Source: Cupriavidus consociatus
GTDB lineage: Bacteria > Pseudomonadota > Gammaproteobacteria > Burkholderiales > Burkholderiaceae
Direction of reading: 5' to 3'
Length of the DNA stretch: 64,000 nt
Assembly: GCF_017814975.1 (NCBI RefSeq)
Contig: NZ_JAGIQA010000004.1
Span: 186,001-250,000, forward strand
A model generated the notes under the pieces. That model worked only from the letters and a program-made list of their open reading frames with translations, searched no databases and had not been told where the DNA came from. Within the stretch, counting starts at the first letter, position 1. Each line of letters begins with the position of its first letter. Of this stretch, positions 1 through 8,383 are shown one piece after another. The position numbers and the translations under genes were made by a program.

Positions 1-1539
1 GCCCAGGTGGCCATGGTGCTGAACCTCGACAAGTGCATCGGCTGCCATACCTGCTCCGTGACCTGCAAGAACGTCTGGACCAGCCGCGACGGCGTCGAGT
101 ACGCGTGGTTCAACAACGTCGAGACCAAGCCCGGCATCGGCTATCCCAAGGAATGGGAGAACCAGGACAAGTGGCAGGGCGGCTGGAAGCGCAATGCCGA
201 CGGCACGCTGGAGCCGCGCCAGGGCGGCAAGCTGAAGATCCTGGCGAACCTGTTCGCCAACCCCAACCTGCCGCAGATCGACGAGTACTACGAGCCGTTC
301 ACCTACGACTACGAGCACCTGCAGAAGGCGCCGCTGTCGCAGACCCCGCCCACCGCGCGCCCGGTCTCGGTGCTGACCGGCCGCAAGATGGAAAAGATCG
401 AGTGGGGCCCGAACTGGGAAGATGACCTCGGTGGCGAGTTCAGCTCGCGCGGCCGCGACAAGCTCTTCGATGACGTGCAGAAGGAGATGTACTCGACCTT
501 TGAGAACACCTTCATGATGTACCTGCCGCGCCTGTGCGAGCACTGCCTGAACCCGGCCTGCGTAGCCTCGTGCCCGTCCGGCTCGATCTACAAGCGCGAG
601 GACGACGGCATCGTGCTGGTCGACCAGGACAAGTGCCGCGGCTGGCGCATGTGCATCTCGGGCTGCCCGTACAAGAAGATCTATTTCAACTGGCAGAGCG
701 GCAAGGCCGAGAAATGCCTGTTCTGCTATCCGCGCATCGAGGCCGGCCAGCCTACGGTCTGCTCCGAGACCTGCGTCGGGCGCATCCGCTACCTCGGCGT
801 GATGCTGTACGACGCCGACCGCATCGAGCAGGCCGCGTCGGTGGCCGACGAGCGCGACCTGTACCAGTCGCAACTCGACGTCTTCCTCGATCCGCACGAC
901 CCGGCAGTGCAGGCCGAGGCGCTGCGCCAGGGCATCCCGCAAAGCTGGCTCGACGCCGCGCGCAAGTCGCCGGTCTACAAGATGGCGTGCGAGTGGAAGG
1001 TCGCCTTCCCGCTGCACCCAGAGTACCGCACGCTGCCGATGGTCTGGTACATCCCCCCGCTGTCGCCGATCCAGTCGGCGGCCGAAGCGGGCCACATGGG
1101 CATGAACGGCATCATCCCCGACGTCAAGAGCCTGCGCATCCCGGTCAAGTACCTGGCCAACCTGCTGACCGCGGGCGATGTGATGCCGGTGCTGTCGGCG
1201 CTGGACCGCATGCTGGCGATGCGCGCCTACAAGCGCTCGCAGGTGGTGGACGGCGTGCAGGACCTGGACGTGCTCAGGCAAGTGGGCCTGACGCCCGCGC
1301 AGGTCGAGGACATGTACAAGACCATGGCCATCGCCAATTACGAGGACCGTTTCGTGATCCCGTCCTCGCACAAGGAACTGGTCGAGGACAGCTTCAACGA
1401 CAAGGCCAGCTGCGGCTTCACCTTCGGCAACGGCTGCTCGGGCGGGACCTCGGATGGCGCGCTGTTCGGCAAGAAGCCGCAGGGCAGCGTGCATTTCGTC
1501 GACATGCCCAGGTCGCGCAAGAAGGCCGTGATGAGCTGA
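1..1539 (+). CDS. narH: Respiratory nitrate reductase beta subunit NarH (5' end missing)
   Basis: The reading frame is open from base 1 and the first codons read AQVAM, which precede the usual ...VLNLDKCIGCHTC start of NarH, so only a handful of N-terminal residues lie outside the window. Four ferredoxin-like cysteine groups are visible: CIGCHTCSVTC near the start, CEHCLNPAC around base 535, CRGWRMCISGC around base 630 and CLFC...CSETC around base 717-770. The third group carries Trp where a second Cys would be (CRGW), the known NarH feature that gives a [3Fe-4S] rather than a [4Fe-4S] cluster. NarH passes electrons from NarI b hemes to the molybdopterin of NarG on the cytoplasmic face of the membrane. 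narJ follows after 27 bp, so narG is expected just upstream. Confidence 0.97.
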   Translation, partial: AQVAMVLNLDKCIGCHTCSVTCKNVWTSRDGVEYAWFNNVETKPGIGYPKEWENQDKWQGGWKRNADGTLEPRQGGKLKILANLFANPNLPQIDEYYEPFTYDYEHLQKAPLSQTPPTARPVSVLTGRKMEKIEWGPNWEDDLGGEFSSRGRDKLFDDVQKEMYSTFENTFMMYLPRLCEHCLNPACVASCPSGSIYKREDDGIVLVDQDKCRGWRMCISGCPYKKIYFNWQSGKAEKCLFCYPRIEAGQPTVCSETCVGRIRYLGVMLYDADRIEQAASVADERDLYQSQLDVFLDPHDPAVQAEALRQGIPQSWLDAARKSPVYKMACEWKVAFPLHPEYRTLPMVWYIPPLSPIQSAAEAGHMGMNGIIPDVKSLRIPVKYLANLLTAGDVMPVLSALDRMLAMRAYKRSQVVDGVQDLDVLRQVGLTPAQVEDMYKTMAIANYEDRFVIPSSHKELVEDSFNDKASCGFTFGNGCSGGTSDGALFGKKPQGSVHFVDMPRSRKKAVMS

Positions 1540-1566
1540 GCGCTCGCGAACGAACCGGAGAAGAAC

Positions 1567-2232
1567 ATGCCCCTCTATCCCATCCTCAGCGCGCTGCTCG
1601 GCTATCCCGAGCAGGACCTGATCGACGCGCTGCCCGAGATCGACGCCCTCCTGGCCGAATGGCCGCAGGCGCGCGACATGCTGGCGCCGGTGACCGGCAT
1701 GCTGCGCGGCGAATCGCTGATCGCGCTGCAGGAAAACTATGTCGCCACCTTCGACCGCAACCCATCGCACTCGCTGCACCTGTTCGAGCATGTGCACGGC
1801 GAAAGCCGCGACCGCGGGCAGGCCATGGTCGACCTGATCGACGAATACCGGCGCGACGGCTTCGAGCCGGCGGCGTCGGAGCTGCCGGACTACGTGCCGC
1901 TGTTCCTGGAGTTCCTCGGCGCGCTGAGCGCCGATGGCAAGGACGAACGCGCCGAGCACCTGCTGGGCGAGGCAATCCACGTGCTGGCCGCGATCGGCGA
2001 CCGGCTCGCGCGCAACCAGAGCCCGTACGCCGGCGTGTTCGCCGTGCTGCGCACCCTGACCGACGTGCAGCCGCAACCGCGGCAGGAGCCGCCGGTACGG
2101 GACATGGACGAGGCGCTGGAGACCTTCGGTCCGGGCGCCGATGGCGTGGAGCCGCTGCTGGCGCCGCAGACCGGGCCGCAGGCGGTGAAGTTCTATCCGC
2201 GCGGCACGGCGCCGGTTCCCGCTACATGCTGA
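1567..2232 (+). CDS. narJ: Nitrate reductase assembly chaperone NarJ
   Basis: A 221-residue acidic, helix-rich protein of the NarJ/TorD family. In known systems NarJ is not part of the enzyme: it binds the apo-NarG N-terminus in the cytoplasm until the molybdenum cofactor and the FS0 cluster are in place and the NarGH dimer docks on NarI. The N-terminal LLGYPEQDL segment and the ENYVATFDRNPSHSLHLFEH stretch are typical of the family. It starts with ATG 27 bp after narH, with GGAG about 8 bp upstream, and ends 227 bp before narI, an unusually long gap for this operon. Confidence 0.95.
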   Translation: MPLYPILSALLGYPEQDLIDALPEIDALLAEWPQARDMLAPVTGMLRGESLIALQENYVATFDRNPSHSLHLFEHVHGESRDRGQAMVDLIDEYRRDGFEPAASELPDYVPLFLEFLGALSADGKDERAEHLLGEAIHVLAAIGDRLARNQSPYAGVFAVLRTLTDVQPQPRQEPPVRDMDEALETFGPGADGVEPLLAPQTGPQAVKFYPRGTAPVPATC

Positions 2233-2259
2233 TATGCCTTCGCGAGCCGACTGTTTTCG

Positions 2260-2367
2260 CCCCTCTCCCGCTCGCGGGAGAGGGGCGGGGGTGAGGGCAG
2301 GAGCTTCGACGAAGCGCCGGTGCTTAAACCACCCCTCACCCTGCCCTCTTCCCTGAGGGGAGAGGGA
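2260..2367. repeat. Palindromic intergenic element between narJ and narI
   Basis: The gap holds a perfect 11-bp stem (2260-2270 with 2275-2285) around a CTCG loop, then GGGTGAGGG (2289-2297), which is complementary to CCCTCACCC at 2333-2341, then a second imperfect hairpin at about 2344-2366. The two halves form one nested, roughly symmetric structure of about 108 bp with no coding potential. This is the layout of a REP/MITE-like repeat. It could attenuate or stabilise the nar transcript between narJ and narI. Copy number elsewhere in the genome cannot be seen here. Confidence 0.7.
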
Positions 2368-2459
2368 AACACAGTTAGCAGATTCAGACACCGAAGCAAG
2401 CCCTACCGAAGCAAGCCCATCACCCAGCCCTTGTTGCCCATTTATCGAGCTAGCACACC

Positions 2460-3143
2460 ATGGCCACCCTTCATCAATTCCTCTACGGCATCTACCCTTA
2501 CATCGCTGCCGCCATCTTCCTGTTCGGCAGCCTGGCCCGCTTCGAGCGCGAGCAGTACACGTGGAAGACCGACAGCTCGCAGGTGCTCTACCGCGGCAAC
2601 CTGCGCATGGGCAACATCCTGTTCCACGTCGGCATCCTGGGCTTGTTCTTCGGCCACCTGGTGGGCCTGCTGACGCCGGTGGCGGTATGGGACGCGCTGG
2701 GCGTCTCGCACGGCTTCAAGCAAGGCGTGGCCATGGCCGCCGGCGGCGTAATGGGCACCATGTGCCTGGCCGGCCTGCTGATCCTGCTGCATCGCCGCCT
2801 GACCAACGCACGCGTGTCCGCCGTGACCCGCACCGGCGACAAGGTGCTGCTGCTGTGGCTGCTGGTGACGCTGCTGCTGGGACTGTCCACCATCTTTGAA
2901 TCGGCCGGCCACATGGACGGCCACATGATGGTGCAGCTGATGACCTGGGCCCAGCGCCTCGTCACGCTGCGCGGCGACGCCGCCAGCTATATCGCCGACG
3001 CCCCGCTGCTGTTCAAGGCGCACCTGTTCATGGGCATCACGCTGTTCGCGATCTTCCCGTTCACGCGGCTGGTGCATGTGTGGAGCGGCTTTGCCTCGGT
3101 CGGCTACGTCGCCCGAGCCTGGCAACTGGTACGCGGCCGCTGA
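2460..3143 (+). CDS. narI: Respiratory nitrate reductase gamma subunit NarI
   Basis: A 227-residue integral membrane cytochrome b with five predicted helices. The four heme-b ligands are in place: His56 and His66 in the second helix (NILFHVGILGLFFGH) and two more, at about residues 188 and 206, 18 apart in the last helix (FKAH...RLVH), matching the Escherichia coli NarI spacing. It oxidises quinol at the periplasmic side and passes electrons to NarH. It starts with ATG after the intergenic repeat. No strong Shine-Dalgarno is seen immediately upstream (CGAGCTAGCACACC), which may make expression depend on the upstream transcript structure. Confidence 0.96.
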   Translation: MATLHQFLYGIYPYIAAAIFLFGSLARFEREQYTWKTDSSQVLYRGNLRMGNILFHVGILGLFFGHLVGLLTPVAVWDALGVSHGFKQGVAMAAGGVMGTMCLAGLLILLHRRLTNARVSAVTRTGDKVLLLWLLVTLLLGLSTIFESAGHMDGHMMVQLMTWAQRLVTLRGDAASYIADAPLLFKAHLFMGITLFAIFPFTRLVHVWSGFASVGYVARAWQLVRGR

Positions 3144-3169
3144 ATCACGCCGCCCCAAGGAGAACCGAC

Positions 3170-3922
3170 ATGCCTGTCACCGTCAACGGCGTGGAACTGC
3201 GCGACGCCGATATCGAACGCGAGCTGGACCATCATCACAACGCGGCCAATCCCGCGAAGATGGCAACGATCTCGGCCATCCTGCGCCTGCTGGTACGCGA
3301 AGAGGCCGGCCGCATCGGCCTGAACGTGCCCGGCCAGGACGACGATGCGCTCGCCATGGCGCTGCTGGAACGCGAGGCCGGCATCCCCGAGCCGGACGAA
3401 GCCAGCTGCCGCCGCCACTACGACAGCCGACCAGAGCGCTTCTGCGACGGCGAGTGGGTCGAGGCCGACCACATCCTGTTCCAGATAACGCCGCGCGTGC
3501 CGCTGGACGCGCTGCGCGAAATCGCGGCGCAGACGCTGGCGCTGGTGCGCGGCGATCCGTCGAGCTTCGCCCAGCATGCCCGCGCGCTGTCGAACTGCCC
3601 GAGCGGCAGCAACGGCGGCCGCCTGGGCCGCGTGTTTCGCGGCGAAACCGCGCCGGAGTTCGAGCGCGCGATCTTTGCCGTGCAGCATGACGGCGTATTG
3701 CCGCAACTGGTCGAGACCCGCTTCGGACTGCATATCGTGCGCATCCTGGAGCGCTGCCCTGGCACCCGCCTGCCCTTCGACGCCGTGCGCGGCGATATCG
3801 CCTGTGCGCTGGCCACGGCGGCGCGGGACCGCGCCTGGAAGCAATACGCCAGCCTGCTGATCGGCCGCGCCCGCATCGAAGGCATCGAACTGGAAGGCGC
3901 CGACAGCCCGCTGGTGCAGTAG
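3170..3922 (+). CDS. PpiC-type peptidyl-prolyl isomerase (NifM/parvulin-like) of the nar operon
   Basis: A 250-residue protein starting at the ATG behind CAAGGAGAACCGAC, 26 bp after narI; longer upstream starts would run into narI. The first 100 residues are helical (PpiC N-domain). The parvulin domain spans roughly residues 100-205, with EADHILFQI at its start, GGRLGRVFRGE in the middle and TRFGLHIVRI at its end. It has no signal peptide or membrane segment, so a cytoplasmic role is likely, unlike the periplasmic SurA/PrsA type. PpiC genes behind narI recur in Proteobacteria and are thought to help fold nitrate reductase subunits. That link is from gene context and is not proven by the sequence. 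Confidence 0.9.
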   Translation: MPVTVNGVELRDADIERELDHHHNAANPAKMATISAILRLLVREEAGRIGLNVPGQDDDALAMALLEREAGIPEPDEASCRRHYDSRPERFCDGEWVEADHILFQITPRVPLDALREIAAQTLALVRGDPSSFAQHARALSNCPSGSNGGRLGRVFRGETAPEFERAIFAVQHDGVLPQLVETRFGLHIVRILERCPGTRLPFDAVRGDIACALATAARDRAWKQYASLLIGRARIEGIELEGADSPLVQ

Positions 3923-3951
3923 CGCCGCCATCCTGACCAACGGAAACCGCC

Positions 3952-4659
3952 ATGCATCAGATCGAACATCTACTGAAAGGCTTCGAGCGGTTCCAGCAAC
4001 GCTATTTCGACGATGCGCCGAGCCTGTTCGACGCGCTGCGCACCGGGCAGCAACCGCCCACCCTGCTGATCGGCTGCTGCGACTCGCGCGTGGACCCGGC
4101 CTTGCTGCTGGGATGCGACCCGGGCGATCTCTTCACCGTGCGCAATATCGGCAACCTGGTACCGCCCTGCACCGGGCGCCATGAAGGCAGCCTGCACGGC
4201 GTGTCCGCCGCGATCCAGTTTGCCGTCGAACAGCTGCACGTCGACCGCATCATCGTGATGGGCCATGGCGGCTGTGGTGGCATCCGCGCGCTGCTGGCGC
4301 AGCCGGCCGACGCCGGCGACCATCCGCCCGACGAAGGCGACGAAGCCGACTACCTCGGCGCCTGGGTGCGCATCGCCGCGCCGGCGCGCCGGCAGGTGGA
4401 GCAAACGCTTGCCGACGCCAGCCCGGCGCAGCGCCAGCGCGCCTGCGAACAGGCGGCGATCCTGGTCTCGCTACGCAACCTGCAGACCTTCCCGTTCGTG
4501 CGGCGCGCGCTGGAAGCAGGAAAGCTGACGCTGCACGGCTGGTACTTCGACCTGCAGGCCGGTGCGCTGCTGGCCTACTCGCAGCGCGCCGACGCCTTCC
4601 TGCCGCTGGTATGCCCTTTGCCCATTACCGCCGCACAAACCGAATCCGTCTCGACATGA
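3952..4659 (+). CDS. Beta-class carbonic anhydrase
   Basis: A 235-residue zinc enzyme interconverting CO2 and bicarbonate. The zinc-site motifs are intact: CCDSR (Cys42, Asp44 and Arg46) and GHGGCGG (His105 and Cys108). It follows the isomerase gene by 29 bp and its stop overlaps the start of mobB, so it is read as part of the nar transcript. A cytoplasmic location is expected because there is no signal peptide. Why a carbonic anhydrase is tied to nitrate respiration is not shown by the sequence; bicarbonate supply or pH control under anaerobic growth are possible reasons. Confidence 0.93.
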   Translation: MHQIEHLLKGFERFQQRYFDDAPSLFDALRTGQQPPTLLIGCCDSRVDPALLLGCDPGDLFTVRNIGNLVPPCTGRHEGSLHGVSAAIQFAVEQLHVDRIIVMGHGGCGGIRALLAQPADAGDHPPDEGDEADYLGAWVRIAAPARRQVEQTLADASPAQRQRACEQAAILVSLRNLQTFPFVRRALEAGKLTLHGWYFDLQAGALLAYSQRADAFLPLVCPLPITAAQTESVST

Positions 4660-5213
4660 ATCCCTTTATCTTCGGCATCACCGGCACCTCAGGCAGCGGC
4701 AAGACCACGCTGATTACCGCGCTGCTCCCGTGGTTTCGCAAGCACGGCCTGACCGTCAACGTGATCAAGCACAGCCACCATCCGCTGGAACTCGAGCCCC
4801 CCGGCAAGGACAGCGCGCGTTTTCGCGCGGCCGGCGCCACGGAAGTGATGGTGGCCTCGCCCTATCGCTACGCCATCGTGCGCGAGCTCGCCAAAGAAGC
4901 CGAGCCGACGCTTGCCGAACAGGTGGCGCGGCTGCGTCCCGCGGATATCACGCTGGTCGAAGGCTTCCGCCGGGAGGATATTCCGCGCATCGAGGTGTAT
5001 CGCCCGGCGCATGGGCGTGCGCCCTACTATCCCTGCGATCCTTCGATCGTTGCGGTGGCTACCGATGCGCCGCTCGACACCTTGCTGCCCTGCCTGCCGC
5101 TGGACGATATTGCGCAGGTGGGGCGGTTCATCCTCGCCATGCGCGGTCGGAACCACCTGGATCCGCTCGGCTCTGGCGCTTTCTCCAAAGCGATGGAGAT
5201 GATCGCCGTCTGA
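4656..5213 (+). CDS. mobB: Molybdopterin-guanine dinucleotide biosynthesis adapter MobB
   Basis: A 185-residue P-loop GTPase. The start ATG overlaps the TGA of the carbonic anhydrase gene (ATGA), and the protein opens with [20 protein letters not shown], a Walker A motif at about residues 9-17. IKHSHH and the later [17 protein letters not shown] stretch are typical of MobB. MobB supports MobA in making the bis-MGD cofactor that NarG requires, which explains its place at the end of the nar operon. No mobA is seen in the window. Confidence 0.93.
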   Translation: MNPFIFGITGTSGSGKTTLITALLPWFRKHGLTVNVIKHSHHPLELEPPGKDSARFRAAGATEVMVASPYRYAIVRELAKEAEPTLAEQVARLRPADITLVEGFRREDIPRIEVYRPAHGRAPYYPCDPSIVAVATDAPLDTLLPCLPLDDIAQVGRFILAMRGRNHLDPLGSGAFSKAMEMIAV

Positions 5214-5214
5214 C

Positions 5215-5259
5215 GGCGGCCCCGGCGGCCCTTGCGGCCCTGGCGGCCCTGGCGGCATG
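5215..5259. repeat. Five tandem 9-bp GGCGGCCCT units after mobB
   Basis: Two bases after the mobB stop the sequence reads as five consecutive 9-bp units, GGCGGCCCC, GGCGGCCCT, TGCGGCCCT, GGCGGCCCT and GGCGGCATG. The rest of the 5214-5443 gap is GC-rich and holds no convincing gene. A collagen-like peptide appears if the opposite strand is translated, but it is only a reading of this repeat. It may be a simple-sequence tract prone to slippage. Confidence 0.75.
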
Positions 5260-5443
5260 TGCGGGATGCTGCGTCTGTGCCTCGCCGGAACGCCCGCGCC
5301 AGTGCCCGCCCCGCCACCCGCCTCGACAATTTCCGCACGCCGCCTATCTTTAGGGGTGTCAGTACCGTCGCCGTCGGTGCTGCCGCCTGCCCCTACGCGG
5401 CAGGCGGCAGCCACTGATTTGCGCGGACACAAGCAATAAGCGA

Positions 5444-8332
5444 ATGAACGAGGACTCGCCCCCGCGGCAGAACTACGAGGATGCCTTGCTCGGCATCGTG
5501 GGGGAGATGTCTACCGCTATGCGGCCGCAGGCCGAATCCGGTGCGGCGGCCGCCCCTTCGATGGACAGCGCGCTTGAAGCCGAACTGGGCTTCGACAGCC
5601 TGACGCGCGCCGAACTGCTGACCCGCATCGAGCAGCGTTTCGGCGTCAGCCTGCCGGAGCAGGTGCTGGCCCAGGCGGACACCCCGCGCGCGCTGCTGCG
5701 CGCCGTGCTCGCCGCCAGGGACCTGCCGCCGGGCGCCGAGGACGGGCCCGCACGGCTGGCCAGCCCGGCACCGGCAGATGCTGCGGCGCAGGCGCCGGAA
5801 GGCGCCGCCACGGTGACGGACGTGCTGCGCTGGCACCTGCACCGCCACCCTGACCGTACTCACATCATCCTGCACAGCGGCGAAGGCGACGATACGCCGA
5901 TCACCTTTGCGCAACTGCACCGGCGCGCCTGCAGCGTGGCCGCCGGCCTGGCCGCGCGTGGCGTGCGCGCCGGCACGACCGTGGCGCTGATGCTGCCAAC
6001 CAGCCCGGAGTATTTCTACTGCTTTACCGGCATCCTGATGGCAGGCGGGATCCCCGTGCCGCTCTACCCGCCAGCGCGGCTGGCGCAGATTGGTGACCAC
6101 TTGCAGCGCCACGCCGGCATCCTGGCCAATGCGCAGGCGCCGATCCTGATCACGGTGGCCGAAGCCCGCCCGCTCGCCACCCTGCTCAAGGCCGGCACCG
6201 GCACGCTGCAAAGCGTGCTGACGCCGCAAGAGGTGGAGGACACCGCCGCCGCGCCGGTCCATGCGATGCTGCGCGCGCACGACATCGCGCTGCTGCAGTA
6301 CACCTCCGGCAGCACCGGATCGCCCAAGGGCGTGGTGCTGACGCATGCCAACCTGCTCGCCAACCTGCGCGCCATGGGCATGGCGCTGTCGGTCGACGCG
6401 CGCGACGTCTTTGTCAGCTGGCTGCCCCTGTATCACGATATGGGCCTGATCGGCGCCTGGCTGGGCAGCCTGTACTACGCGTTCCCGCTGGTGGTGATGT
6501 CGCCGCTCACCTTCCTGGCGCGGCCCGAGCGCTGGCTCTGGGCGATCCACAAGTACCGGGGCACGCTCTCGGGCGGCCCCAATTTCGCCTATGAACTGTG
6601 CCTGCACAGGCTGGCGCAGGCGGACCTGTCGGGGCTGGACCTGTCGAGCTGGCGCTTCGCCTTCAACGGTGCCGAGCCGGTGAGCCTGCAGACCATGCGC
6701 AAGTTCACCGCGCGCTTTGCCCGGCATGGACTGCGCGCGCAGGCGGCAGCGCCGGTCTACGGGCTGGCGGAAGCATCGGTGGGCCTGACCTTCCCGCCGC
6801 CGGGACGCAACTTGACTGCCGACCGCATCGACCGCGCCGCATTCGTACGCACATCGCGGGCCGTTCCCGTCGACGGGGACGGGTCAAACCTGGCAGGCGA
6901 AGGGGACGCCATGGAGATCCCTTCGTGCGGCCGGCCGCTGCCCGGCCACGATATCCGCATTGTCGACGCCAGCGGCTGCGAACTGCCCGAGCGGCGGGAG
7001 GGCCTGCTGCAGTTCCGCGGGCCTTCGGCCACCGGCGGCTATTTCCGCAACCCGGCACAGACGCGCCAGCTCTTCGACCGCGGCTGGCTCAACACCGGCG
7101 ACTACGGCTATCTCGCCGACGGCGAGCTATTCATCACCGGACGCGCCAAGGAAACCATCGTTCGCGGCGGCCGCAATCTCTATCCCTACGAAGTGGAGCA
7201 GGCCATCGGCGCCATTCCCGGCATCCGCAAGGGCTGCGTCGCGGTGTTCGGCAGCCCCGATCCGGACAGCGGCACCGAGCATATCGTAGTGATGGCGGAA
7301 ACCGCGGCAACGGACGAGGCGGCGCGCGGCGCGCTGCAACGGCAGGCGCTGAAGACCGCGCTCGATGTACTCGGCATGCCGCCGGACCATGTCGTACTGG
7401 TGCCGCCGCACACCATCCTGAAGACGTCGAGCGGCAAGATCCGGCGCGCCGCTTGCCGCGAGCGATTCGAGCATGGCGGCACCGGCCTTGGTGAATCTGC
7501 GCCATGGCTGCAGATTGCGCGCTTCGGCTGGCAGGCGCTGCTGCCGCAGCTGCGGCGCGGCCGGCATGCCGCCGCCGGGCTGTCCTATTCGCTGTACGCG
7601 TGGCTGTTGTTCGCCGCGATGGCGCCCGTGACGTGCCTGGCATCGGTGGCAATGCACCGGCCTGCCATGGGATGGGCACTCAGCCACCACGCCGCCCGGC
7701 TGCTGCTGCGGCTGGCCGCGGTGCCATGGTTCGTGCAGGGGCTGGAGCACCTGCCGCGCAATCGCGCCTGCGTGCTGGTATCGAACCATGCCAGCTACCT
7801 GGACGGCATCGTGCTGATCGCCGCGCTGCCGATGCCGGCGTGCGTCGTGGCCAAGCGCGAGCTGCAAACGCAACGCATCCCGGGCGCCTACCTGTCCAGC
7901 ATCGGTGCCGACTTCATTGACCGCTTCGACAACGTGCGCGAATCCGAGGCCATCGAGCGACTGGTCACGGCAGTGCGCGCCGGGCGATCGGCCCTGCTGT
8001 TCCCGGAAGGCACCTTTGGCCGCGAGTCCGGCCTGCAACGTTTCCGCTCGGGCGCCTTCGTCGCCGCCGCCCGTGCCGGCGCTCCGGTGGTTCCCATTGC
8101 GCTGCGGGGCACCCGCTCGGTGCTGCGCGATGGCCAGTGGCTGCCGCGCCGGGGACCGATCAGCGTCGTCATCGGCCAGCCCCTGTCGCCTGACGGGCAC
8201 GACTGGCCGGCGGCAATGCGGCTGCGCAATGCGGCCCGCGCCGAGATCCTGCACTACTGCGGCGAATCCGACGCACTGCGCGTGAAGGCGCCGCCTGCGC
8301 GGCGGCCCCACCTCGCGCGGCAGCTGCCATGA
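5444..8332 (+). CDS. ACP / fatty-acyl-AMP ligase / PlsC acyltransferase fusion
   Basis: A 962-residue three-domain protein. Residues about 10-90 form an acyl carrier domain with the phosphopantetheine motif GFDSL (Ser52). Residues about 120-690 are an adenylate-forming enzyme with the P-loop YTSGSTGSPKG near 286-296, NTGDYGYLADGELFITGRAK, and a C-terminal KTSSGKIRR lysine motif. The GPNFAYELC and FNGAEPV stretches point to the FAAL (acyl-AMP ligase) branch. Residues about 720-950 are a PlsC/LPLAT acyltransferase with NHASYLD (HX4D) near 781 and FPEGTFGRESG near 852, behind hydrophobic helices that should tether it to the membrane. The inferred job is to activate a free fatty acid, load it on its own ACP and transfer it to a lysophospholipid, as Aas does with separate ACP. 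terC- and usp-like genes follow closely. Confidence 0.88.
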   Translation: MNEDSPPRQNYEDALLGIVGEMSTAMRPQAESGAAAAPSMDSALEAELGFDSLTRAELLTRIEQRFGVSLPEQVLAQADTPRALLRAVLAARDLPPGAEDGPARLASPAPADAAAQAPEGAATVTDVLRWHLHRHPDRTHIILHSGEGDDTPITFAQLHRRACSVAAGLAARGVRAGTTVALMLPTSPEYFYCFTGILMAGGIPVPLYPPARLAQIGDHLQRHAGILANAQAPILITVAEARPLATLLKAGTGTLQSVLTPQEVEDTAAAPVHAMLRAHDIALLQYTSGSTGSPKGVVLTHANLLANLRAMGMALSVDARDVFVSWLPLYHDMGLIGAWLGSLYYAFPLVVMSPLTFLARPERWLWAIHKYRGTLSGGPNFAYELCLHRLAQADLSGLDLSSWRFAFNGAEPVSLQTMRKFTARFARHGLRAQAAAPVYGLAEASVGLTFPPPGRNLTADRIDRAAFVRTSRAVPVDGDGSNLAGEGDAMEIPSCGRPLPGHDIRIVDASGCELPERREGLLQFRGPSATGGYFRNPAQTRQLFDRGWLNTGDYGYLADGELFITGRAKETIVRGGRNLYPYEVEQAIGAIPGIRKGCVAVFGSPDPDSGTEHIVVMAETAATDEAARGALQRQALKTALDVLGMPPDHVVLVPPHTILKTSSGKIRRAACRERFEHGGTGLGESAPWLQIARFGWQALLPQLRRGRHAAAGLSYSLYAWLLFAAMAPVTCLASVAMHRPAMGWALSHHAARLLLRLAAVPWFVQGLEHLPRNRACVLVSNHASYLDGIVLIAALPMPACVVAKRELQTQRIPGAYLSSIGADFIDRFDNVRESEAIERLVTAVRAGRSALLFPEGTFGRESGLQRFRSGAFVAAARAGAPVVPIALRGTRSVLRDGQWLPRRGPISVVIGQPLSPDGHDWPAAMRLRNAARAEILHYCGESDALRVKAPPARRPHLARQLP

Positions 8333-8383
8333 TCCCTGCAGGCCGGACCTGGCGCCAGCCGCCGGCCGTCATACCTTAAGGCA

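Noticed and set aside
534-2294. A 586-residue plus-strand frame over narH and narJ
   Set aside because: Arg/Gly/Ala-rich out-of-frame reading of NarH and NarJ; no domain and no ribosome-binding site.
4689-5432. Collagen-like Gly-Pro-Pro frame on the minus strand
   Set aside because: It reads the 9-bp repeat and the complement of mobB; no start context or secretion signal.
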